Assembly: GCF_040954645.1 (NCBI RefSeq)
Contig: NC_092806.1
Location: 22,779,644 to 22,843,643, forward strand
Length of the DNA: 64,000 nt
Reading direction: 5' to 3'
From: Diabrotica undecimpunctata
Taxonomy: Eukaryota > Arthropoda > Insecta > Coleoptera > Chrysomelidae
Part shown: one piece after another, positions 32,790 through 43,997 of the stretch
Position numbering within the stretch: position 1 is the stretch's first letter
How the letters are laid out: each line of letters starts with the position of its first letter
Program-made: the position numbers and the translations under genes
The notes under the pieces: generated by a model
What the model saw: the letters and a program-made list of their open reading frames with translations, nothing else
What the model was told of the DNA's origin: nothing
The model's database searches: none

Positions 32790-33290
32790 ATAGCCAATGG
32801 ATGGAAGAATTTGAAAAAGAATGTGAAAGGTTTGAACTTCTTAATGATGAGGATAAAATAAAAAGGTTAAGACATCTACTGCAAAAACAATGTTTAGATT
32901 GGTATGGTAGTATGTTCATTAAACATACACTAAAATCAGATTGGATAACTTGGAAACAAACTTTTGTGATACTTATGGAAAAAAAGGTTGGTGTCAAATA
33001 AAATATGCTTTTACATTCAAGTATCAAGCAGGTTCTCTGTTAGAATATGCCACAAAAGAAGAAAGATTATTGTTAGAAGTTAATCAGTTAATTGACATAA
33101 CAGCAAAACCAAAAAACATCATGAACAGACTTGATAAAGAATCACTGACTTGATTTGACTTAATTTTGAAAATTTTTAGTCGAAAAATTTATACCAGTAA
33201 TTTTACTGCTGCAAATTCCCCATTTTCTAACGGTTTGAACGAAAGATTAAATCAGATTAAATGTAAAGAGAACATGTTTGAATAAATCTG
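32790..33290 (+). pseudogene. LTR retrotransposon gag fused to integrase end by deletion
   Basis: The first part (32801-33150) spans two frames: MEEFEKECERFELLNDEDK, RLRHLLQKQCLDWYGSMF and DWITWKQTF, then after a frameshift CDTYGKKGW, YAFTFKYQAGSLLEYATKEE and RLLLEVNQLIDI. This is the retrotransposon gag capsid region, as in many insect Ty3-type elements. Only about 60 bases later the reading FTAANSPFSNGLNERLNQIK (about 33210-33270) is the end of an integrase core (the SNG-NER-NQ block near the catalytic Glu). Protease, RT, RNase H and most of integrase are missing. A deletion of several kilobases has joined the two ends of the polyprotein. Confidence 0.65.
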
Positions 33291-34029
33291 TAATTTCAGA
33301 AACTCAGTTCTGTTACTGATCATTAAAAGGAACCTTAAGTATATATATATATATATATACATATAATGTATATATAGCACTTTTCGGTGCATTTAAAGAA
33401 GATATAAGTATAGAAATTGAAGACTTACGTCTCCAAATACGTATATTCTAATGCGTACTTAATCAGATAGTGTATAAAAATAAGACTTTTAAAACCATTT
33501 TCCGTTCAAATTACTTCTGATATCGATTCATTAAAGTTAATAGAATGACTGAAAGTTTCGTTTTAATAGTTTCCTGAAAGCGAATGCCTGACGAATATAA
33601 AAGGTGTAATTGAACTGAATGTATTTATATTTCAATTTCCGTTTTGTCCAGGAGCAAATTAAGAGATGACAGTATGATGAAAGCTTTTAAGAATTGCTGC
33701 TCGAACCGTTTTTCCTTATTGCACGCTAACGTTGGGTGGAATTAGAAAAAATCTGGGGTATCGAAACAACAGCAATGGTAATATTAAATTGGAAAATAGT
33801 ATCATTTTTAAAATTATTCCTATTATAAAACATCTTACGATGAATAGTCCTGAAGAAATTGTGGATCAAAGAGCGATTAATTATCTAATATATTTATTTA
33901 AATATAAAACTAAAATAAAATTATGTCACGGAATAAGAAAGATATTTATAATGATGACGACCAATGTGGTCAAGACGACAACTGGTTTTTTAAAGGCGAA
34001 AAACGACCCAAAAGAAATACCTGATAAAC
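33291..34029. other. AT-rich stretch with short (TA)n
   Basis: A (TA)n tract lies at about 33340-33360. The open frame that begins near 33732 runs into the next (TA)n tract and has no family motif. Confidence 0.3.

Positions 34030-34086
<57 letters not shown>
34030..34086. repeat. (TA)n tract
   Basis: An uninterrupted alternating TA tract of about 56 bp. No adjoining retroelement end was recognised here. Confidence 0.9.
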
Positions 34087-34089
<3 letters not shown>

Positions 34090-34264
34090 TAGGTAAAAGT
34101 TTATGGTCGGTATGGACCTTACGTGAGATGGAGTGAGAAACACCTGTTTAAAAAGAGAGAGGTATATTAGGTCCGCCCTTTAAATCGCCAAACTTGCATG
34201 AGTGGATATAATAAAAAAGGGGAAGTTCAACGTTGCCAAACTTATTGATTTTATTTGACCTGTT

Positions 34265-34415
34265 GTCTTTTCAGCATTTGAACAATGTTCTAAGATCATC
34301 AAATTTGGGCGACTCGTTGTATTCTATACCCATTAAAGTAGCGTCTTTAGGCAAATGGTCTACTTTTTCATTGCCTGGAATATTAAATTGACCTTTAACC
34401 CACAAAAGTTAACAA
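34265..34415 (-). pseudogene. LINE RNase H fragment
   Basis: On the minus strand WVKGQFNIPGNEKVDHLPKD then ATLMGIEYNE. This is the last conserved block of a non-LTR RNase H domain, usually W--GH--I-GNE-AD-LAK-A; the Asp here would be the final catalytic residue. It is about 50 codons with no RT beside it. The clade (I, R1 or Jockey) cannot be settled. Confidence 0.6.
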
Positions 34416-36185
34416 TTCTTTTTGAGAAGTTTGGATACTTTATGTTTTTATTTTTTCAATAACTAATAAACATTTCCCAAAAGCTTACAATGTCCTAATG
34501 CTCCCTACAACCTGTCTCAATGCTCCCTTACCTAGGGAGCGGTGAGACACTTTACACCATAAATTGTATAATTCATAAAAAAAATTAATTTTTTGTCATA
34601 AGTCTCCCTAGTCTCTCTACGTAGTTCACTAAAGCTTCTCTGGTTTCTTATTTTATATATATATTTTCATGTGCTCGTAGTCAACTGTCATAGATCTGTG
34701 GATTTCTATCAATATTTGTGATAATAGTCACGAATAAACTTGCGGATGTAACCTGCAGATATTTTTATATAATATACATTATGTTTAGAATAATTTAGTA
34801 TAACAAAACATATTTAAATACCATTTTTTAGTTAAATACCAGACATTAACTTGGTTATTTGGACCTGTTACTCCATGACAAATTTTCGAGGTCTTTGGGG
34901 TTAATTGTTCTAATTTTATTACTCAACTTTTTGTAACAGCAAATTTAAATTTATATCACAGGGTTCAGAAGACAAAGTGTAAAACTTAAACGCGTAATCT
35001 GACGACCCTTTCAGTGTTCATTGTATTGAGAAGGGGTCGTTCTGCCTCTGTGGTCCTCCTGGTTTGTTTAAAATGAACGCGGGATTAAAGTTTCAGAATA
35101 AGCGATAAATAGGCACCAAGAAGCTGAATTTTATGTTAAACTTTATAATGCATTATTTTTACAATGTAAGGAGGTAAAAACAAACAATTTATAAGTTAAA
35201 AGATTTGTCTTCAAGCCAAGTGTGATATGTTTCCATCAACTTATAGCTAAATAAGACAAGAAGATCAATATATTAGTTGTCAGCGATTAGTCAGAAAATG
35301 TGATATTTAAAACAAAGAAATAAAAACACAATATATTCTAAAAGTTTATTTAAAAATCCTTTATAACAGGTATATAATTAAAAAGACCCTTTCGGGCTAC
35401 ATCACAGACCATTTTTTGACTAAAAAACCATCATCAGTGTATTTCTGGATCTGGAGTAAGTATTACTGCTTTAGTGAAAGCAAACATAAAGGTTAAATTT
35501 TGAATAAGGTCGAAAAATAATGTGTTTAAATACTTACCAGGTAAACATGAGTCAAGCCACTAAATATCTGAGTAAAAACCCTTAAAAAGTTACAAAATTT
35601 TTGTGGACATCTAACGCCACGAAACAAGACACAATGGCATCTTTCGGCCAAGTAGGATACTAGGCCAGAAGAACCCAGGGTAGTGCTGGATTAACCGTGT
35701 TCCGGCTAAAACCTTAACCACTGTTCCAGAGAAGTTGTCTTGCTACTCAATGAACAACTAAAATAAAAAACTAAAAACTTATAAATAACCATACCTATTA
35801 GCGTAAATCAGAAAATATTTCAGTCGTTAGGCCATAAACTAATAAATAATAATAACCTTACATTTCAGATCCCTGGTTCAATTTTATCCTTTGTCCTCCT
35901 GCTTCTTTTTCTTCATCACCCCAGAAATCAAACAGTGTATTTCTTTCCGTTCTTTCTCTCCTCCCAACATTCTGTTTATCATGTTTCTTTCATCCAGCCC
36001 GAAACCCATTCGTCTCACGAAATCTCTCCTCTTATTTGCTCATCTCTGGCAGTAAAAATCAAAATCAAAACAAAATCAAAGCAGTACAGTCTGTCAAGGC
36101 AGATTTGCCTATTCTATTTGTGAAAGTGCCAAAACTACCATGTTCGGTTAGAAACTGCGTCAGGAAGTAGTCTAATTTCCTGAAC
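34416..36185. other. Stretch without a recognised gene apart from one repeat
   Basis: The repeat copy at 35347-35441 is listed separately. No other coding motif, tandem array or RNA gene that I can support. Confidence 0.3.
35347..35441 (-). repeat. Second copy of the CCTTTATAA...CATCATCAGTG repeat
   Basis: AAAATCCTTTATAACAGGTA, then TATAATTAAAAAGACC, GGGCTACATCACAGACC and CCATCATCAGTG. It matches the copy at 22543-22645 in order and orientation, with indels in the middle. The CTGATGATGG core is present on the minus strand and a CCCGAAAGGGTC follows it, so a hammerhead-like order can be drawn with a longer second stem. Confidence 0.6.
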
Positions 36186-36189
36186 TTAC

Positions 36190-36870
36190 ATTCCTACCAC
36201 GGCCTCAGATCGGGAATAAGCTCCTTCGTCCACCTTGCCTTTCCGCTATCATTCGTCCACTCTCTATCCGTTCTTTCTCTCTCATTCTCATCTATATTTC
36301 CATCTATCCTACTCGCATACACCCTTGCTCGATCTTTGCACAACAAGACTATCGGTATCACCGCCTTAATGACATATAGAGCATCATTTGAAACCGTCCT
36401 ATATGCGCTAGATACCCTGAGGAGCATTCGCCTTTGCGAAGTCTCCATCAGCTTAGCGTATTTCGCAGTGTTCAGTACGCTACACCACACGGGGGCAGCG
36501 TAGGGGACCACCGACTGGAAAACTCCATTTAGCACCCATCTTGTGGTACTACCTGGCCCTCCTATCTTTAGCATAAGCCGTATCAACGCCTCCAGATTTC
36601 AGTTTGCCTTCTCTACCGTCTTTTGGATGTGTACTCCGAATCTTAGTCCTTCCGACAACCAGACTCCCAGATATTTAATCGATTTAACCGGTGCAACCTC
36701 CACACCTTCCCGGTGAGAGGATTTTTCCCGGCTCCCTTTGAGAACTAGCACCTCAGTTTTCTGAGGCGCTAGCTGTAGATCGTTCTCTCTGATCCACCTA
36801 CTAATAAGACGCAGGGCTGTGTTAACCGCATTAGCCATGTCTGTTTTCTGACTCGCCTTCGCAACCAGTC
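36190..36870 (-). pseudogene. R1-like LINE reverse transcriptase C-terminal part
   Basis: From 36870 down: LVAKASQKTDMANAVNTALR, then RLISRWIRENDLQLAPQKTE and KSIKYLGVWLSEGLRFGVHI (36838-36602), followed in an adjoining frame by GGPGSTTRWVLNGVFQSVV, PYAAPVWCSV, TSQRRMLLRVSSAYRTVSND, and finally KARWTKELIPDLRPW (36586-36194). The R-SRWM-EN-L-LAP-KTE block, YAAPVW and Q-R-LLRV--AYRT are the usual thumb region of R1-type elements. The catalytic YADD and everything upstream is missing, and the 3' end is cut after PDLRPW. A frameshift near 36595 separates the two frames. R1 elements often target rDNA, but this piece sits outside rDNA. Confidence 0.78.
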
Positions 36871-36920
36871 CGAGATGTTAATGTTTTCAGTCGGCACCTC
36901 AAACTTTATTAGAAAATATA

Positions 36921-39563
36921 CAGGGTGAGTCATGAGGAACTTTACATACTTCTACCATATGTAGAGTCCCTCAGGGAGCATATCATGTGGCCAATAAAAA
37001 ATGTCAACTCCTCTTCTTTATTAATTAACAGGGTGATTTGTGTAATTGACCATTTATTTCATTTTACTGTAGTGTTTATACGGCTCATTTGATTTTTTTA
37101 ATTTTTGCATGATAGAGTACACTACTATCAAGCATTCGACTGGTATTAGCTAAACTAAAAAATTTCAGGACTGGCTTTGGAAAAATTAATTTAGGGATTC
37201 GTATTAAATATTACACCCTGTATAAATTTTTTTTAAAATGCAATAAGTGATTTTTAAACTACATAAATAGCCAATGAAAACGACATATGCAACAATGTTG
37301 TCGCACTTTTATTAAATTTTTAGTGGACGATCAAATCTTACCAAAAATAGAACAACCATAATGAAGTATCAAATTATAAGGTATTAATTTAAACAAATGT
37401 TATAGATTTCATACATACGTTACAAATGTTATAAACATTTTAATTAAAATGAGTTCCTACAACATAATCTAATACGTAGAAAATTAACATCTTTACTGTC
37501 ACTTTGTATTATCTCTACGATAGAATCAATTGTTTTTCAATTTTAAATTTTTACTCATAGATCGTATTGGGGCATTATTTTCGATAAATAATAAATTAAA
37601 TTGATTAAAAAGTCAAACCTCTTGTATGTGTTAGTTTTTGTTGATTGTAAATGATTAAAATTTTATGTCAAATAGTAATACATTGCATCAACTGTACTAA
37701 ATAAAAATAAATCTAAAAAAGTTTAAAATGAAGGTTGGCGTTGACCGTTTGACGTTTCTTGATATTTTATACCCATTGTCATTATTGTCATTATCAATTG
37801 TTATTTATGTGTACAAGAATACATATTTCTTCTGTCATATCTACGTTAAGTACATTGTGTTAGTTTTGGTAGAGCTTTTGTTACTTTCGTTCAAAATGCC
37901 ACATCAGTTTTCGACCACAGAATATGCAGACATAATATTTGTTTATGGATTCTGTAATGGGAATGGTAGGGCTGCTAGTAGAGAATATCGCAGGAGATTT
38001 CCTAATCGTCGAACTCCCAGTCATCCAACACTTTTCATCCTGCGAGAAAATGGCACTTTTCCTAGTGGAACAACAGAGCGACATGTAGATGAAGCGCAGG
38101 AAGATGACATTATGGACGCCATTACTATGAACCCTACAATAAGCACTAGACAAGTAAGTCGAGAACTCAATGTTACTTAATCAAAAGTAAGTAGAGTCTT
38201 ACAAAAAAATAATCTATACCCATATCACATTCAAATGGTTCAGCGACTACATGCTGGAGATGAGATCGATAGGTTGGAATTTTGTAGATGGATTAACAAT
38301 AATCGACCAACGCTATACAGGACACTATTTACAGATGAAGCCCAATTTACCAGAGACGGGATAAATAATTCACGAAATTCACATGTGTGGGCAGAAGAAA
38401 ATCCCCATGCTATTCGAGAACGTCGTTCTCAGTTAAGGTTTTCGGTTAACGTGTGGATTGGTGTCATAAATAACCAATTAGTAGGTCCTCACTTTTTTGA
38501 TGGTCCTTTAACAGGGCAGGTCTATTTGAACTTTCTACAAAATATTTTGCCGAATTTGCTTGCCAACGCGAACGTTGCTATACCCCCACACTTTTTACTG
38601 GCAGTGAGACAACATCTCAATAATGTTTATGGCAACAGGTGGATATGACGTGCAGGTCCTATTTCGTGGCCTTCAAGATCCCCTGATTTCAATCCCGTTG
38701 ATTACCATATTTGGGGACGATTGAAGCAACTAGTTTACGCAGTGAATATTAATAACCGACAACAATTAATTGATAGAATTATACATTGTTGTAATACTAT
38801 TAGAAACGATCCCCAGAGTATCCGTAATTCAATATGTCAATTAACAATTCGGCAACAAAAATGTGTACAGGCTGCAGGGTTCCATTTCGAAAATCTATTT
38901 TGAATTATTTTTATTTTGTTACCATTATTGTATCTTTTCCAGTTCTAATTTATGGGTTTATCATAACTATGTACATATTTTTAGTTTTTTTTTAAATTGT
39001 TCTTCGTTATTGTTAGTAGTTACTGTTTTTTGTTGTGCAGTGACTCAGTTTATCATTTCAATTAAAATGTTTGAAATTTATAACATTTGTTTAAATTAAT
39101 TACCTTATAATTTGATACTTCATTATGGTTGTTCTATTTTTGATAAGATTTGATCGTTCACTAAAAATTTAATAAAAGTGCGACAACATTGTCGCATATG
39201 TCGTTTTCATTGGCTATTTATATAGTTTGAAAATCACTTATTGCATTTTAAAAAAAATATATACAGGGTGTAATATTTAATACGAATCCCTAAATTAAGT
39301 TTTCCAAAGCCAGTCCTGGAATTTTTTAGTTTAGCTAATACCAGTCGAATGCTTGATAGTAGTGTACTGTATCATGCAAAAATTAAAAAAATCAAATGAG
39401 CCGTATAAACACTACAGTAAAATGAAATAAATGGTCAATTACACAAATCACCCTGTTAATTAATAAAGAAGAGGAGTTGACATTTTTTAGTGGCCACATG
39501 ATATGCTCCCTGAGGGACTCTACATATGGTAGAAGTATGTAAAGTTCCTCATGACTCACCCTG
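36921..39563 (+). mobile_element. Tc1/mariner-superfamily element with about 520-bp TIRs
   Basis: The left end starts CAGGGTGAGTCATGAGGAAC and the right end is its inverse, with TA at both outer edges (36919-36920 and 39564-39565). The similarity continues inward for about 520 bp on each side (to about 37450 and 39045), broken by a 20-bp insertion in the left arm and few mismatches. Additional CAGGGTG-type motifs occur inside each arm near 37029 and 37212 (and 39265, 39456). The 2.64-kb element encodes a broken DUF4817-type transposase on the plus strand. Confidence 0.9.
37896..38903 (+). pseudogene. DUF4817-type transposase with two stops and a deletion
   Basis: One continuous frame of about 336 codons starts MPHQFSTTEYADIIFVYGFC. 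It has the helix-turn-helix block with EYRRRFPNRRTPSHPTLF and TISTRQVSRELNVT, then YHIQMVQRLHAGDEIDRLEF. The first catalytic Asp is in LFTDEAQFTRDGI, and HVWAEENPHAIRERR and SVNVWIGVINNQLVGPHFFD follow. The block that should hold the second Asp (usually F-QDGAPPH) is deleted, leaving NVAIPPHFLLAVRQHLN. The last acidic residue is in WPSRSPDFNPVDYHIWG. Stops are TAA at 38178 (Gln likely) and TGA at 38646 (Gly likely). A start at 37896 rather than 37728 fits the family. The enzyme is inactive without the second Asp. Confidence 0.85.
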
Positions 39564-39565
39564 TA

Positions 39566-40202
39566 TTAAGTATGTTCAACCGGTTTTGGCATATTTGTAA
39601 TTTATTAATATGCTTTAATGTTTTAGCATAAGTTTTAGGCCTAAAAAACTTACTTTCATTAATTGCCTTACAGGTAAATCATTTAATGTTAAATTAATTG
39701 TGAGGTGAGTGTTTAGTTTCTAAATTGAACGGTGTTTTTGAGAACCATTTCTGGACTAGATTCGACGACAAAAGCATTATAATTATTTTAATTTTAAAAT
39801 GAGTAAATTATTTGTAAATAAAACTATATATTTATCATTAACTAAATTCCAAGTATTTATATAAAAACACTTTCAGTATTCTAGTTTTATCGGTGCCATG
39901 AAAAAATTTCTACTTAATGTATCATGCCTACAAATTATTCATATCACCTTATTGGTGCTATATGATATTGTTTTCGGCTGGACTGATAACAGTAACCAAT
40001 CCGAAGATTTACAGATACTGCTAGTAAAAGAAAACCTCCTTCTTTACAGGTAACTAATTAAAATATTAATACGGTATAGTGGGTGGATCAAATAATATAT
40101 ATTTGTAGTACCGCCTATATTATTGAATTGGAGGGAGTGCTTAGTGTGATTTTAAATAATAAGATCTATTTTATATTCTTTCCAGATTAGAATTAGATAA
40201 GG

Positions 40203-40280
<78 letters not shown>

Positions 40281-41597
40281 ATGATGTATTGTTTTTGAAT
40301 GATGAGCAATGAGTATTTTTTAATAATATAGGGTTTTTATCGCGGTTCTCAAAGAATTAGTTTGTAAGTACTTTTTTTAAATTATCTTTATTATATCTAT
40401 TATGAAACACACATATATATCTAACCTAGCCAATGTAAATTTAAAATAAACTATCTTTAAATTGAAATTCTTATGAAACTAATTAAATTCTATAGACAAT
40501 GTAAAATTTAAACAAACTATCTTCAAAATTGAAATTGTTATGACACTAACTAAATTATATTAACAAAATTTTGTACCTTTCTGTCACTGAATGCCTAAAT
40601 GAACTGTTTTCCACTGTATAGATTCTAATCACCACTCAATGTCTTCGTGCTTCGGTTATCCTTGTTTTTGTGAAATTACTTTTTCCAATTATCAGCTTCC
40701 ACCAATTTAAAATATATTTCTTCTTAAGCATTTATAAACCACCAAGCAAACCAGCAAACAGCATTTATATTTATTCTTCTTTTCAGTATACCAATATCCA
40801 ATCACCAAATATATTATATAATTTTAATTTTCAATCCAATCACCATTTATACATTACATAATTTTTAATCTTCAATAATATTTTCTTTATACTGTTTCTT
40901 AATCTTCATTTAACTCACTATATTGAACAATTGGACCTTCTGTCTGACTATAATTGATCTGACTTCTATTTCATGCTAACTCAAATTAACTTTCATACTA
41001 AACTGGACTCATAGTAACTGTAACTCATAACTGATTGCCTTGAATCCAAATCACCGGGTATTTATATCTTTTTCCATGTTCCAGAATCCTCTGGCAATAA
41101 ATCATATTCGATTTTGTTCTATATATGAATGTTTGAATTTTCTGGAACAATCCATTTCGCAACAAGGCCATCTTTGGTGATCTAAAGAATTCCTTACTTT
41201 TCTATCGAGAATTTTGTCGACATTTAGGCTTTTCAGATCAGAATATACACTTAAATCAGTAACTTAACATTTTAATTTAATAAACTACACATTTTAAACA
41301 ACATATTATTATAACCCCACTTTATATTCGCAACCATTACTTAAACGTCACTTCAGAGTATGTATATCTGGTTGCCTACGCACATGGCTCACTTAAATAT
41401 ATCTACAACATCATAATTACTAAAACAAAACTTTTTTTACACTTATTACATGCTAATTTCTTAAAAATGCCCTCACATAAATATATTTTTATAAAATTCT
41501 CTAGTATATAACTTATTAAAATAACCAAATACTTTTTATATTTAATATTATCTAGTAGTGTAACTTATAAATTATTTTCTATAAACACCAATCATAT

Positions 41598-41599
<2 letters not shown>
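39566..41599. other. AT-rich stretch with (TA)n and a short duplication
   Basis: A (TA)n tract of about 73 bp lies at 40204-40276. A diverged duplication of about 65 bp occurs at about 40427-40490 and 40492-40555 (each with AATGTAAA, AAACTATCTT and TTATGA). No gene recognised. Confidence 0.4.

Positions 41600-41674
<75 letters not shown>
41600..41674. repeat. (TA)n tract beside the foldback repeat
   Basis: Alternating TA of about 75 bp. It lies on the 3' side of a minus-strand Penelope-like terminal motif. Confidence 0.9.
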
Positions 41675-41678
<4 letters not shown>

Positions 41679-41698
41679 CGGATATGTTTCCGCGGTCA

Positions 41699-42137
41699 GG
41701 TAAATAAAAATTACTAAGTTCTCGGGAAGAACCGCGTCCAGAATTTATTACTCGACGTTTCGGCACCCATTTTGGAGTCATTATCAAGAGAGATACGGCT
41801 ACGTTCAAGTTCGTGGTCTCCAATCTACCTACTCCCCTCACTCGTGACGTACCAGTATCGTGTTCTGTATAAATACAAGAACCATCAAACGGCACTGAGG
41901 TCTCAATCTGCCTACTCCTTAGTGTCAAGTGTCACCGTTTGTGTCACCGAGCCGTTTGACGGTTCTTGTATTTATACAGAACACAATACTGGTACGTCAC
42001 GAGTGAGGGGAGTAGGCAGATTAAGACCCCAAACTCGAACGGAACAGTATCCCTCTTGGTAATGGGTGCCGAAACGACAAGTAATGAATTCTCTCAACGC
42101 GTTCTTCCCGAGAACTTAGTAATTTTCATTTACTTGG
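41699..42137. repeat. Foldback repeat, arms of about 200 bp
   Basis: Left arm (about 41699-41900) and right arm (about 41935-42137) are inverted copies. Shared blocks include ATTACTAAGTTCTCGGGAAG, the CGTTTCGGCACCCATT block, CCTACTCCCCTCACTCGTGA, and TGTTCTGTATAAATACAAGA. The spacer is about 35 bp. The left arm, read on the minus strand, gives CTTGATAATGACTCCAAAAT then GGGTGCCGAAACGTCGAG, a motif like that at the end of the Penelope-like element near 62820. The right arm has lost about 10 bp of this motif. A TATAAATA in each arm could be a promoter. Confidence 0.8.
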
Positions 42138-42529
42138 CTTGAAAGCCAAGTGTACTGTGTTGAACAGTTCATTATATTTTGCCAATTTTCATTGGCATCA
42201 ACAGATAAGCGCTACAATCATTTAAAATATGGTAAAACAATTTGATAATTGTTTGTTATTTATATCTTACTTGAATGAGGTTAACGGCAGTGTAATTTTT
42301 TAATCACATTATCTACAATGGTTTGTGGATGCAATGTGGATTGCAGCTATATTCGACATGTACCATTTAGTTTAAAAGGTTGTATAATTTACTTTAGCAT
42401 TTAAAATATAAGCACAAACACAATTCAAAGTAAAAACAAAACAAACTTAAAAATGTTTAGTTGAGCGACTGTCATTAAGGTTAAGTAGGTACCAGAAATA
42501 CCAAATATCGAATCTTACTGACTGAATTA

Positions 42530-43145
42530 TGCCTGAAGATAATTAATTCCATGTCGTTGATGTCGTAGCAGTTTGTTTGATTGAGATTTACTGTAAAGGT
42601 GTGTTTTAGTTAAAAAAAAGGGAACATCTACCAGGATATAATCTGTTGTCACTCCTGTGGGAAGTGATGCGATTTTTAGGTGTATGCTGGTTTGGCCAAT
42701 ATATTGTTTGTTGCAACTTCCGCAAGGAATACGATAGACTATATTGGATAATTGGCCCGTAGGTGTTTTACCTTTTACTTTAGTGAATTTGGAATTAATT
42801 TTTAAAACTGTGTAATTAGCGATTTTTATGTTCTTATCAACTGATTTAAAAATTCGTGTAAGTTTCGGCGTTAAGTCTTGTATGAACGGTTACAGTAATC
42901 TAAAGTATTTAAATGGAGTTAATTTGGTGTTAATGGCTGTGTCTATTGTGTGTGTGTAGTGTTTTGTGGTGTGAGGTTAGGGATGGTTTGTATTACAGAT
43001 AATGTATCATTTGTTGTACTGAATAGTAAGTGTTTTAGTAAGTAATGTGTTTGGGTATGAATTGTCTAGAAAGAGCTGATAAAAGATTTTAAGGTTTTTA
43101 TAATAGAGAGATTGATCTGAAATTTGTAAAATTCTGTTTTTCATT
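42530..43145 (-). pseudogene. Penelope-like element: RT tail and GIY-YIG endonuclease start
   Basis: From 43145 down: MKNRILQISDQSLYYKNLKI then FYQLFLDNSYPNTLL, a broken linker, then PFIQDLTPKLTRIFKSVDKN and FTKVKGKTPTGQLSNIVYRI, followed by PCGSCNKQYIGQTS near 42690. The last motif, VY-IPC--C---YIGQT, is the start of the GIY-YIG nuclease that ends Penelope-like polyproteins. Two or more stops occur around 42960-42890. The RT core is missing. The foldback repeat with a Penelope-type terminal motif lies about 400 bp beyond its 3' end. Confidence 0.78.
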
Positions 43146-43206
43146 TGTTTTATAAAATTATTATTATTATTATATTATATATTATAATAATGTTATATAT
43201 TATTAT

Positions 43207-43210
<4 letters not shown>

Positions 43211-43250
<40 letters not shown>
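43211..43250. repeat. (TA)n tract
   Basis: Alternating TA after TTATTATTATTA, adjoining the 5' side of the Penelope-like remnant. Confidence 0.85.
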
Positions 43251-43254
<4 letters not shown>

Positions 43255-43997
43255 ATTATGCTTATGATATGACCAATAGTTAATGTATCTTCCAGAGCTA
43301 ATAGGTTTTCTATACCAATCTATTGTTATTACGTTGTTAGTGCTAGTTTGATGTCAAGGAATGGAGCTGACTGATGTTTGTGAACTGGTTATATTCATGC
43401 ACAAATTGCTGTGGTATGACATGTTTTCGACATAGGTTCATAAAGGTATTGAACTTTGCAGCCAAAATTGCTTGTGACCTGCTATATAGCCTCACTACTT
43501 TCTCTATGGCATTTTTTCATCAAAGTTAACTTTGATAGTTTTTCATAATGACCTCAATAGACAAATATAGAACTTTTCTCTTAAGGTTATCTATCCTCAT
43601 TATGTTTAATTCAACATTAAATATTAAAAGTCTATCTGAATAAGTTTCTTCTGTAGACAATTGAACACATTAAAACTAATTTCTCGTAATTGAGATCTGA
43701 AACATTTATTTGCCACTGACCTTTTCATTTTAATTTTATAATGTACCCGTTTAGCTTGAAAGAAATATATAAAAACTTGACAACACTGCAGTGAATTTGA
43801 AGTTAGGAGCTCGATCTCTTGCGCTTGACGGTCTGAGAAGAAATGAATTTATGTAGCGATATAATATTTAGTTAACGCACAACAGGCCACTTTTAGCATT
43901 AGCGTACTTGTCGTACTGCACGTTCCACAAGCGAGTATTTGGTGTTTCTTTGAAAAAATAAAATTATTCTTACTTCATATGATTACACTTACTTCAT
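43251..43997. other. Stretch without a recognised gene
   Basis: No coding motif. A local repeat of ACTTCATATGATTACACT (43974-43990 and 43991-44008) is where the next LINE inserted. Confidence 0.35.

Noticed and set aside
42317..42376. MVCGCNVDCSYIRHVPFSLK as a second THAP-like start
   Set aside because: The Cys spacing does not fit a THAP domain and no G-TF-R block follows.
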